57,404 nucleotides of DNA from Deferrivibrio essentukiensis (GTDB taxonomy: Bacteria > Chrysiogenota > Deferribacteres > Deferribacterales > Deferrivibrionaceae), in contig NZ_JAJAFU010000016.1 in NCBI RefSeq assembly GCF_020480685.1, positions 1 through 57,404 on the forward strand. The letters run 5' to 3'. Shown piece after piece: positions 8,510-15,858 of the stretch; position 1 is the first letter of the stretch; every line of letters begins with the position of its first letter. The position numbers and the translations under genes are program-made. The notes below the pieces were generated by a model that had not been told where the DNA came from, made no database searches, and was given only the letters and a program-made list of their open reading frames with translations.

Positions 8510-9232
8510 TTATGTACCGGTATTTATTTCAATAATAAAAGGAACGTGATCGCTTAGTTTAGTCCACTCGTTTGCTTCTCCAATAGATAAATCAAATCCT
8601 CTATTAATTATTTCTTCTGAAGCAAAACAATAGTCAATATGGTATCTCTTTTCAGTTTTATGATGCATATAAAAAGTGGGATGAATTTCATCACCATGTT
8701 CTATCCCTGTTTTTTTATGATATAAACTGTAAATGTTTTTCTCTTTTAGTTTATTCACAACATCTGTATGGTTTCCAACTCTAGGCTTACTGTCCCATTT
8801 TTTATTACTGTTAAAATCCCCTATCAAGATTATATTTTTATTTGATAAAAGGTTTTCATAGTAATTAATTGCAAGCCATATCTGCCCAATATAACTTTCT
8901 CTTTTATTTTCTTTATTATTCATTGCCCAGATTGCAAATAGAATAAAAGAAGTATTTTTACCAGTTACTTTCAGTGGGATTATATATTTATATTTAGGAT
9001 TAAATTCTTTAATTAATTCAAAATTATAGTCAGAATATGAAAAAATGCCAACCCCTTTGTTTGGATTGTCACCATACCAGAAAAAGTCATTTGGTTTAGG
9101 TGTTAATTTACCGAATTTCAGTTTTTCTCCGTTTTCACACTCTGGAACAACTAAAATATCTGGGGCTAATGAAAGTATTTTCTTATTTTTATTTCTAAAT
9201 GCTCCCCTACAATTCCATTCAATTATTTTCAT
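8510..9232 (-). CDS. Endonuclease/exonuclease/phosphatase family protein
   Basis: A 240-residue member of the DNase I-like (EEP) fold family, probably a metal-dependent nuclease or phosphatase. Motifs in order: WNCRGAF near residue 6 (the Asn of the family), PECE near 30 (the metal-binding Glu), LIGDFNS near 140 (the catalytic Asp and Asn) and SDHVPF near 230 (the Asp-His pair). It is somewhat close to exonuclease III and to EEP proteins found next to restriction and mobile genes. It has no signal peptide, so it is cytoplasmic. It stands alone between sbcDC and the small unknown pair, and the ribosome binding site is weak. DNA substrate versus another phosphoester cannot be told from sequence. 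Confidence 0.8.
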   Translation of the reverse strand: MKIIEWNCRGAFRNKNKKILSLAPDILVVPECENGEKLKFGKLTPKPNDFFWYGDNPNKGVGIFSYSDYNFELIKEFNPKYKYIIPLKVTGKNTSFILFAIWAMNNKENKRESYIGQIWLAINYYENLLSNKNIILIGDFNSNKKWDSKPRVGNHTDVVNKLKEKNIYSLYHKKTGIEHGDEIHPTFYMHHKTEKRYHIDYCFASEEIINRGFDLSIGEANEWTKLSDHVPFIIEINTGT

Positions 9233-9265
9233 TGCTATCGCTCTTTAAATATATTATATTTTTGC

Positions 9266-9382
9266 TTATTCTATTTCATTTAGTGGCTTATGCTCTACCC
9301 TTGCCCTAATGACTACTTCGTCATCCTTACAATAATCATCTTGTACTATGCTATAATATCCATTTTTAGTAAATAACCACAT
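9266..9382 (-). CDS. 38-residue protein, likely fragment of a small conserved family
   Basis: A short frame of 38 codons whose product begins MWLFTKNGYYSIVQDD and contains VVIRARVE. I recognise this as resembling the start of a widespread small uncharacterised protein family whose members begin M-W-(I/L)-F-T-K and continue with V-R-A-R; those I recall are about twice as long, so this copy looks truncated at its C terminus. Its ATG lies one base after the stop of the 150-residue gene upstream, so the pair is almost certainly translated together. No function is known to me. It could be a degraded remnant. Confidence 0.5.
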   Translation of the reverse strand: MWLFTKNGYYSIVQDDYCKDDEVVIRARVEHKPLNEIE

Positions 9383-9383
9383 A

Positions 9384-9836
9384 TTACAGCCTCTTATCAA
9401 AATCTTTTAAATAAGCTGGGCGATAACTACTTATTAACTCCTTCTCACGTAGTTTATCATATAAAACACGAAACTCATCAGAATTTTCAGGTAAACCATA
9501 TTTAGTGAAGTTCACAAGCATATGTACAAAAAACCACGTATAAGCTTTTGTCCAATCCACCCCACTATAATCTGCTTCACCTTCTACCATTTTACCACCA
9601 AACCCCTTTAAATAGAATGGCACATAAATTTGATTTAATGGCTCTTTAAAACCATAAATCTTAAACAGCTTTACAAGTCTGTTTTTAAACCATTCTGGGT
9701 ATGGTACTTCTTTTAATTTCACTAATCTCCATAGCTTAATTTCACTATCATTATCATTTGCCATTAAACTATATTTCTCAGTACTTAACCAGAAAGGAAA
9801 TAATGGCTCATCTGTTACTGCTGTTTTCTCTAACAT
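9384..9836 (-). CDS. Hypothetical protein, 150 residues
   Basis: An unrecognised soluble protein rich in aromatic residues (many Trp, Tyr and Phe, for example TKAYTWFFVHMLVNFTKYGL). No membrane segment, signal peptide or known motif is seen. The ATG follows AAGGGGCAT-like sequence, a reasonable binding site. It is coupled to the 38-residue gene that begins one base after its stop. It sits in a DNA stretch with a tRNA 3'-end fragment upstream and a nuclease gene downstream, which suggests accessory or transferred DNA. The function is unknown. Confidence 0.6.
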   Translation of the reverse strand: MLEKTAVTDEPLFPFWLSTEKYSLMANDNDSEIKLWRLVKLKEVPYPEWFKNRLVKLFKIYGFKEPLNQIYVPFYLKGFGGKMVEGEADYSGVDWTKAYTWFFVHMLVNFTKYGLPENSDEFRVLYDKLREKELISSYRPAYLKDFDKRL

Positions 9837-10031
9837 TAATGCCCCTTTAATTTTAGTCTTATTATATCATATGGAAAAACAAAAAAATTCTGACAGTTTT
9901 CTGACAATTTTCTGCAAAATTTATTTATTTTTATCAATTTAAATTAATTCTAATAACTTTATAATTTATTAATTATCAATGAATTATATGCTATATAAAC
10001 ATATTTAAATTGACACAAAAACATGCTAAAA

Positions 10032-10056
10032 ATTGGTTCAAATCCAGTCGCCCCGA
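10032..10056 (+). mobile_element. tRNA 3'-end fragment, candidate attachment-site scar
   Basis: The 25 bases form a complete T-arm (stem ATTGG/CCAGT around the loop TTCAAAT) followed by a 7-nt 3' acceptor strand CGCCCCG and discriminator A. No matching 5' acceptor strand, D-arm or anticodon arm precedes it, so this is not a whole tRNA. A CGGGGCG/CGCCCCG acceptor is typical of tRNA-Pro. Site-specific integrases commonly leave such 3'-end duplicates at the far border of an integrated element, so this is a plausible att site. The intact tRNA is not in the window. Confidence 0.6.
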
Positions 10057-10274
10057 TTATTATTACTTAATACCAATTAATTATTATTTTTATATGTTTC
10101 AGCTCTTACAATTTTCAGACAAATCAAATCACTATTGATTAATTTAAATAAACCATAAAAGCTAAGATGTTTTTTAGCATTATGCAGTCAGCATCTATTG
10201 ATTTAGATAATAATATAGACACTTAAATTGTCAAAAAATGTCAAAGTGATGACTGGTCTGTTGTTTGACAGTAA

Positions 10275-10364
10275 TTTGTAACTCGTGATTCGAGTTTCGG
10301 TTTACGTTTTAAAGTTGTAACGTTCTAACGTAGAACGTTGAACATAGAACGTAGAACATACCAT
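10275..10364 (-). repeat. Modular repeat block after the AAA-ATPase gene
   Basis: Read on the minus strand from the stop codon, the block contains several short modules of the form ACGTTCTA/ATGTTCAACGTTCTA, then CTCGAATCACGAGTTAC. The GTTGAAC modules also occur in the repeat elements at 33.7 kb and 52.3 kb. It starts immediately at the 3' end of the gene. Confidence 0.6.
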
Positions 10365-11897
10365 TTATACCCTTTCCCACTCAAAATTTATTACATTCTT
10401 TTGTTCAGAGCTAAATTCGATGCCAATAAGATAGATTTGTTTGCCTTCATTTAAATATTTTTCGGCATAATTTCTTTCTTTGATTTGCCTTAAAGCTTCA
10501 CCTTGTTGCCCGTCAACCTTAAACTCTAAGATATAAATCTTATCCCCCACAAAAAGTGTCAAATCTATTCTGCCCTTATTTGTAATATCTTCACCGATTA
10601 TATTTATCCCAAGGGATGCAAGATATGCATAAATCACGCTGGCATAAAAACCTTCGTATAAATTAAGGTTATTTTTTGTAAAATTATTGTAAGGGATTGA
10701 GGCAAACAGTGAAGTCAACGCTACTTTAAAATCTTCTAACTTTTCATAATAAAGAGACTTGATTAGGGGACTTTTTAGTCTATTATCACCTTTAAACAGA
10801 TAATTTATAATATAATCATTCAACGATATTTGGACTTCAAGGTTTGGTATCTTTAGCTTGTACTCTATTGAGCTAAGCAATTCATCTTCTATCATCTTCT
10901 CAATCGTCAAATAACCCGACTGATACAAAATCACTTCCAAATCAATATTTTCTATATCAAAGCTGGAAAGTATTTTTTTATCTAATATCAGATTAGTTAA
11001 ACTCGGTAAAAAATAATTTCTCTCTTTTATGAGTTTAATCAAAAAAGATGGTGTGCCGCTTTCAAACCAATAATTATCAAATACAAATTCATTACTGATA
11101 AATTGCAAAATATCAAACGGATTATACACATTATCTTTTAAAAAATTATATCCATTATACCATTTTTTTACCTTCTCCAAATCCACATCTTTAAAATAAG
11201 GTAAAAATGAGGTTTCTATATCTTTTTGGGTATAGCCGCAGATATTGCCATACTTCGGATTGAGGGAGATATCCGTGAGCATATTGAGCCCGCTAAAAAT
11301 AGATGCCTTGGAAAATTTGCTCACGCCTGTCAAAAATGCAAATTTGATATAGGCATCGTTATCTTTGATTATAGAATACAAACCCTTGATAAACTCTCTA
11401 TTTATCTTAGCCTGTTCAATATTTTCTATCACATCAAGAATAGGTTTGTCATATTCGTCTATTAAAATTACTACCTTTTGGTTATATTTTTTGTATGCTC
11501 TATGGATTAAATCTCTAAAGCAGCTTGCAGGATCGTTTACATTATCACAGATGACGCCTAAACTCTCTTGATTTGTTTTAAACACATCAAAAGCAACTTG
11601 CTTTAAACCTTCAAGCGTTTGGAAATTACCAGCCCAGCTTATCTTTATTACCGGGTATTTTTCATTCCAATTCCACTTGTCATAAATATACAGACCTTCA
11701 AAAAGCTTTTTGTTCCCTTCAAATAATTCTTTTAATGTATCAAGAAATAATGACTTACCAAATCTGCGGGGGCGGGATAGAAATACATATTTGTATTCTT
11801 GAATTAGCTTATAAGCTTCTTCAGTCTTATCGATATAAACGTAGTTTCCTTCAATTATTTCACTGAATGTTTGTATTCCGATTGGGAGCTTTTTCAT
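10365..11897 (-). CDS. AAA-ATPase-like / PD-(D/E)XK nuclease domain protein
   Basis: A 510-residue two-domain protein of the common AAA-ATPase_like (DUF1703-associated) family. The N terminus has the family hallmark FSEIIEGNYVYIDKTE followed by SRPRRFGKSLFLDTL, a Walker A-like loop near residue 43, and VVILIDEYDKP as Walker B near 145. The C terminus has a PD-(D/E)XK nuclease signature: GRIDLTLFVGDK then ILEFKV, and QIKERNYAEKY, all intact near residues 445-490. Members are multi-copy in many anaerobes; their role is unproven, and mobile or defence associations have been proposed. The ribosome binding site GGAGACGATT precedes the ATG. It stands alone, with repeat modules directly after its stop. 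Confidence 0.88.
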   Translation of the reverse strand: MKKLPIGIQTFSEIIEGNYVYIDKTEEAYKLIQEYKYVFLSRPRRFGKSLFLDTLKELFEGNKKLFEGLYIYDKWNWNEKYPVIKISWAGNFQTLEGLKQVAFDVFKTNQESLGVICDNVNDPASCFRDLIHRAYKKYNQKVVILIDEYDKPILDVIENIEQAKINREFIKGLYSIIKDNDAYIKFAFLTGVSKFSKASIFSGLNMLTDISLNPKYGNICGYTQKDIETSFLPYFKDVDLEKVKKWYNGYNFLKDNVYNPFDILQFISNEFVFDNYWFESGTPSFLIKLIKERNYFLPSLTNLILDKKILSSFDIENIDLEVILYQSGYLTIEKMIEDELLSSIEYKLKIPNLEVQISLNDYIINYLFKGDNRLKSPLIKSLYYEKLEDFKVALTSLFASIPYNNFTKNNLNLYEGFYASVIYAYLASLGINIIGEDITNKGRIDLTLFVGDKIYILEFKVDGQQGEALRQIKERNYAEKYLNEGKQIYLIGIEFSSEQKNVINFEWERV

Positions 11898-12171
11898 AAT
11901 CGTCTCCGAAACATTTATGGCAATATAATCTTTTTACAAATATAAGATAAATTATAACTTTTAGCAAGTGGGGTTTACCCGACATCAAACTGTTTTTGGT
12001 ATCTTTTAGATTTAGGCAAGCTTTTTTATTTTCTAATTTGCTCTAATATAATGTTTGCTATTTAAACAAAATTTTAATCCTCTATTTTTGCATTAAGTAT
12101 TAACAAATATTGTATAACAGGAAATAGCAAGCAATTTTCTATAACAAATATTTTAATCTGGTTAACAGTAC

Positions 12172-12894
12172 TTAATTTTTACCACAGCACTTTTTGTATT
12201 TTTTACCACTGCCGCAGGGGCATAAATCATTACGCCCAATTTTTTCTTTTTTATTTTGAGTTTTATTTAAATTTTCTTTAAACTTTTTCTTTCTTTCATC
12301 CAAAAACATTTCCCCGACTGCTTTTATACCTTCAACAGCACTTGGTATTATTTTATAAATCAATTTTTTGTCAACATTATCTTCTTGTACTAAATATTCA
12401 TTTAAAGTGTCAGGGTAAGCTGCACTAAATATAATCCCCAAAAAATAGGTATAAAGTTCTTTTTCTTTTGAAGGTTTTTTAAGGTCTTCAGGGTTAGGAA
12501 ACCATATTTCAGGTCTCATTTTAAATGCAGAAAAAAGACCCTTTGCCCAATCTGAAATTTCAGCCATATATTCATCAGTTAAATCTTCATCTTTTATTAC
12601 GTCGACAAGTATCTTAAACTTTTGATTTTCTGCAGCATAAATATAAGCATTATAAGCTTTCATAAGATTATCTACAAAAAGGCTCATTTCTTCTTGAGAT
12701 TCAAATATCGGTTCTTCGTTTCCAAATATTTCAGGCATATATTCACTTAGAAATATAACATCAGGCGTTAATGCAATACCGAAAAGAAACCCTTCAAGCT
12801 CAGCGACATTCATCGCTCCATCTACTTTTTCAAGAATCTTTTTAAAAACCTCTTTTTGCTTTTTGTTAAGAATATCTACCATAAACGCCGGCAT
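12172..12894 (-). CDS. UPF0149/YecA-like protein with C-terminal SEC-C zinc motif
   Basis: A 240-residue cytoplasmic protein. The N-terminal 170 residues match the UPF0149 (YgfB/YecA) helical fold in layout ([15 protein letters not shown] near the start). The last 22 residues are a SEC-C motif, [18 protein letters not shown], a zinc-binding tail like that of SecA, which can recognise ribosomes or other partners. TAGGAG lies 8 nt before the first ATG, so I keep that start over the second Met at residue 5. It has no close operon partner. The function is unknown; SEC-C adaptors have been linked to protein quality control. Confidence 0.85.
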   Translation of the reverse strand: MPAFMVDILNKKQKEVFKKILEKVDGAMNVAELEGFLFGIALTPDVIFLSEYMPEIFGNEEPIFESQEEMSLFVDNLMKAYNAYIYAAENQKFKILVDVIKDEDLTDEYMAEISDWAKGLFSAFKMRPEIWFPNPEDLKKPSKEKELYTYFLGIIFSAAYPDTLNEYLVQEDNVDKKLIYKIIPSAVEGIKAVGEMFLDERKKKFKENLNKTQNKKEKIGRNDLCPCGSGKKYKKCCGKN

Positions 12895-13285
12895 TTCAAC
12901 ATCTCCTACAACATATTTGGCAGTGCTTAAGGATATTTACTATAAATTTAAGTATTTGTCGAGTATTCAAAGGCGACCGTCAGCTATTTTTTATACATCT
13001 AAACTACAATTAAACTTTTCCTCATTTATTCAAATAACAGAGAGCAAGAATAAGCACAGATTTAACTTTATATCTTATGCAAATTTATTTTCAAAACTTT
13101 TTAGATAGGCCATAAAAATCTTGGTTTACATTTACTTTACTAAAATCAAAAAACACGTTAAAATTTATATAGTGTGTTGTGCCTGCCTATATTTATTGTA
13201 TTTTACAATAAATTTGTGCGGGGTGATTATTGTAATACACCTTATATTTTAATTTTTAGCAATATTATTATTCAGAGGTTTGATG
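12895..13285. other. Intergenic region with a perfect inverted repeat
   Basis: Divergent spacer between the SEC-C gene and the restriction relic. Bases 13191-13213 form a 10-bp perfect inverted repeat (ATTTATTGTA, 3-nt loop, TACAATAAAT) without a following T-run, so it is more like an operator than a terminator. No believable gene; a chance plus-strand frame at 12863-13108 starts inside the SEC-C gene. Confidence 0.5.
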
Positions 13286-15114
13286 ATGTCTGAAAAAGAA
13301 GCTAAGGCAAGAATAAAAATAAACAAGCTCCTCGAAGAAGCCGGCTGGAGATTTTTCGATACAGCAGATGGTAAAGCAAATATTTTACTGGAAAATAATG
13401 TTAAAATAACTGAGAAAAAGCTAAATGAGTTTGGTGAAAATTTCGAACATACAAAAAATGGATTTATTGACTTTTTGCTCCTTGACGAAAAAGGCTTTCC
13501 ATTGGTTGTTTTAGAAGCAAAAGCTGAAACCAAAAACCCGCTTTTTGGCAAAGAGCAAGCCAGAAAATACGCACAATCTCAAAATTGTCGCTTTGTTATC
13601 CTTTCCAATGGAAATATCCACTATTTCTGGGATATAGAAAGGGGGAATCCTCAATTAATAAGCAAATTCCCCTCTCAAGAAACTCTAAAAGGGTATGAAA
13701 ATTTCAAGCCAGATAAAAATAGACTCGTAGAAGAGATAGTTAAGGAAGATTATATTGTTTTAACACAATACCCTGATTATAAAAATGATCCTTCATACAA
13801 AGATGAAAAAATCAGGAACAAATTTATAACTGAAAATAAATTGCGTTTCTTAAGAAAATATCAATTATTGGCCATAAAATCTATACAAAGTGCTGTTAAA
13901 AAAGGGAAGGATAGATTTCTTTTTGAAATGGCAACAGGCACGGGGAAAACTCTCGTCTCAGCAGCAGTAATTAAATTATTCCTACGCACTGGCAATGCCC
14001 GTCGGGTATTGTTTTTGGTGGATAGACTTGAGCTTGAAAATCAGGCATACAAAGCCTTTAGAGACTATCTTAAAAATGATTATACTACTGTTATTTATAA
14101 AGAAAATAGGGATGATTGGCGAAAAGCAGAAATTGTTGTTTCCACTATTCAAACTTTTCTTTCTAAAAATAGATATAAAAGAATCTTTTCTCCTGATGAC
14201 TTTGACCTTGTGATTTCTGATGAAGCTCACAGAAGTATAGGCGGTAATAGCAGAGCTGTATTTGATTATTTTATAGGTTACAAACTTGGGCTTACTGCCA
14301 CCCCAAAAAACTACTTAAAAAATATAAATATTTCAAAACTTGGTGAAAATGACCCTCGACAATTGGAAAAAAGATTGCTTCTTGATACCTATAAAACTTT
14401 TGGTTGTGAAGATGGTGAGAGCCAACATATAGGTACTCTCTTATTGATGGTGTCAAAGACGGTTTTCTCGTAAATCCTATTGTTATAGATGCCCGCACTG
14501 AAGTAACTACCCAATTAATTTCAGATGAAGGTTATGCTGTAACTGTTAAAAATGAAGAAGGAAATGAGGCAGAAGAAACTTTTATTCACAAAGACTTTGA
14601 AAAAAAATTCTTTTCTGAAAATACAAATAGAGCTTTTTGCAAAGCATTTTTAGAAAATGCACTTTTTGATCCAATTAGTGGGGAGATAGGAAAAGCTATC
14701 GTATTCTGTGTCTCTCAAAATCATGCAGCAAAAATTTCTCAAATCCTAAATGAAATGGCACATCAAATGTTTCCTGAAAAATATAATTCAGACTTTGCTA
14801 TTCAGGTGACATCAAATATTCACGATGCCCAACAGTTCACTATTAATTTTACAAATAACAATCTTTCAGGCTCAGGAAACTTTGATTCCGCCTATAAAAC
14901 AAGTAAGACAAGGGTATGTGTCACGGTGGGTATGATGACTACCGGATACGATTGTCCTGACATTTTAAATATTTGTCTAATAAGACCAATCTTTTCTCCA
15001 ACAGAATTTATCCAGATAAAGGGGAGAGGGACGAGAAAACATAATTTTGTAAATGACCTTACTGATATTAGAGGAAAGTTTATCGGAAATTTCCCGATAG
15101 TATATTGGTTCTGA
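13286..15114 (+). pseudogene. Type I restriction R subunit (HsdR-like), frameshifted and truncated
   Basis: A broken restriction-translocase gene. The first frame (13286 to about 14421) has the N-terminal nuclease region (GFIDFLLLDEKG then VVLEAKAE, a PD-ExK pattern), Walker A ATGTGKT near residue 220, ISDEAHRS and LTATP. At about 14420 reading moves by two bases in GGTGAGAGCCA; removing one GA restores a family-like continuation GE-PTYRYSLIDGVKDGFLVNP that runs to 15114 and includes TVGMMTTGYDCPD and IKGRGTRKHNF. After that the protein loses homology and ends, so the C-terminal third is missing. A fragment of a specificity region follows directly. I use the ATG at 13286 because AGAGG sits 7 nt upstream. 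No intact hsdM or hsdS is nearby. Confidence 0.88.
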
Positions 15115-15279
15115 GGCATATGAAAGTAGAATTTGAGATCCCTTCCTCCCCTTGAAGTCCAGCAGCGTATTGTCGATAAAATCAAATCCGAGCAGAAGAT
15201 AATCGACGGCCTGAAGGAGATGGTGAAAAACTATGAGGAGAAGATAAATCGGGTGATTGATAAGGTGTGGGGGGAGTGA
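15099..15279 (+). pseudogene. Type I specificity-domain C-terminal tail (HsdS or HsdM-S remnant)
   Basis: A remnant of the end of a type I DNA-specificity gene. The frame ending at the TGA at 15277 reads LPPLEVQQRIVDKI, then KIIDGLKEMVKNYEEKINRVIDKVWGE, the conserved end of a target-recognition half-repeat, as found in HsdS or methylase-specificity fusions. The preceding residues MKVEFEIP lie in the neighbouring frame, so one base is missing near 15142. The stretch is more G+C-rich than its surroundings. It joins the HsdR remnant directly, so a deletion has removed the methylase and most of the specificity gene. Confidence 0.8.
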
Positions 15280-15283
15280 AACT

Positions 15284-15505
15284 CTGTGCCCTCTGTGGTT
15301 AAAAAACTGTGAACAGTTAAAAGTAAATGGTGAATGGTGAATAGTGAATAGTGAACTGTGAGTCTTGGACAAAAAATAAATTGTGTAAGTTAATATGAGG
15401 TGTAAAGGTTGTAAAGGGTATGAAGGTGTAAAGGTTATAAAAGGTGTAAAGGTTTTAGAGACTAAAACATAATACTTAATACTAAATTCTAACCTCTGCG
15501 TCCTC
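15284..15505 (+). repeat. Dispersed modular repeat, copy C
   Basis: Modules in order: CTCTGTGGTTAAAAAACTGTG, GTGAATAGTGAA steps, a core (GTCTTGGACAAAAAATAAAT, TGTGTAAGTTAATATGAG at 15362-15399), GTAAAGGTTGTAAAGG steps, TACTTAATACTAAATTC, and an end AACCTCTGCGTCCTCTATTG. It begins directly after the stop of the specificity-tail remnant and reads in the same sense. The core is identical over about 38 nt to copy D at 27.0 kb. Confidence 0.85.
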
Positions 15506-15786
15506 TATTGCAAAAACTATCTCTCTCAACAAATAATATGCATTAAACTTAAACTTTTGCTCGAAACCTATATATTATTCATAAATTATAATATATAAAT
15601 ATTTGCATAACATGTTGATAATAAAGTATTTTAAAAATATAAAAAACATTATAAAAAATAAAATTTTAAAAAAATTATATATAATAGATATGAGATGTGT
15701 TGTTTAATTTTATTTAAACTACAGTAAAATACAGGCAAGCATTAATTTAAAACCTAGTTCTCTTTTATATTAAGTCTAAACAAATA

Positions 15787-15814
15787 TTGCATTTGTTTTT
15801 TTTTGTTTTATAAA
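15787..15814 (+). promoter_or_regulatory. Candidate promoter of the Mo-reductase operon
   Basis: TTGCAT at 15787-15792 and TATAAA at 15809-15814 are separated by 16 bases and lie about 45 bases before the ATG of the catalytic subunit. AGGAGG at 15849-15854 is its ribosome binding site. The surrounding T-run makes a chance match possible. Confidence 0.4.
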
Positions 15815-15858
15815 TAGTTACCGGCAACATTAACATAATTTTTTATTAGGAGGTTAGT

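Larger units (their letters stand above)
9837..10364. other. Intergenic region with att-like scar and repeats
   Basis: No gene was seen. It contains tandem TTCTGACA steps at about 9888-9915, a tRNA 3'-end fragment at 10032-10056, TGTCAAA repeats near 10228-10246, and from 10275 to 10364 a block of GTAGAAC/GTTGAAC-type modules directly after the stop of the gene at 10365. Confidence 0.55.
15280..15858. other. Intergenic region: repeat element C, then AT-rich promoter region
   Basis: Bases 15284-15505 are a dispersed repeat element (listed separately). Bases 15540-15858 are extremely AT-rich and lead into the reductase operon. No gene was seen; minus-strand frames here are chance readings of the repeat. 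Confidence 0.6.

Noticed and set aside
10021-10056. A complete tRNA gene ending at 10056
   Set aside because: Only the T-arm and 3' acceptor strand are present. The bases before them show no CGGGGCG strand, D-arm or anticodon arm, so I list a fragment only.
12863-13108. A plus-strand gene of 81 residues
   Set aside because: It starts inside the SEC-C gene on the opposite strand, has no ribosome binding site and no recognisable sequence; it reads as chance.
14977-15372. A minus-strand gene across the restriction relic and repeat element C
   Set aside because: Its product is a reverse reading of the HsdR and specificity remnants and of the repeat modules, with no binding site or family features.
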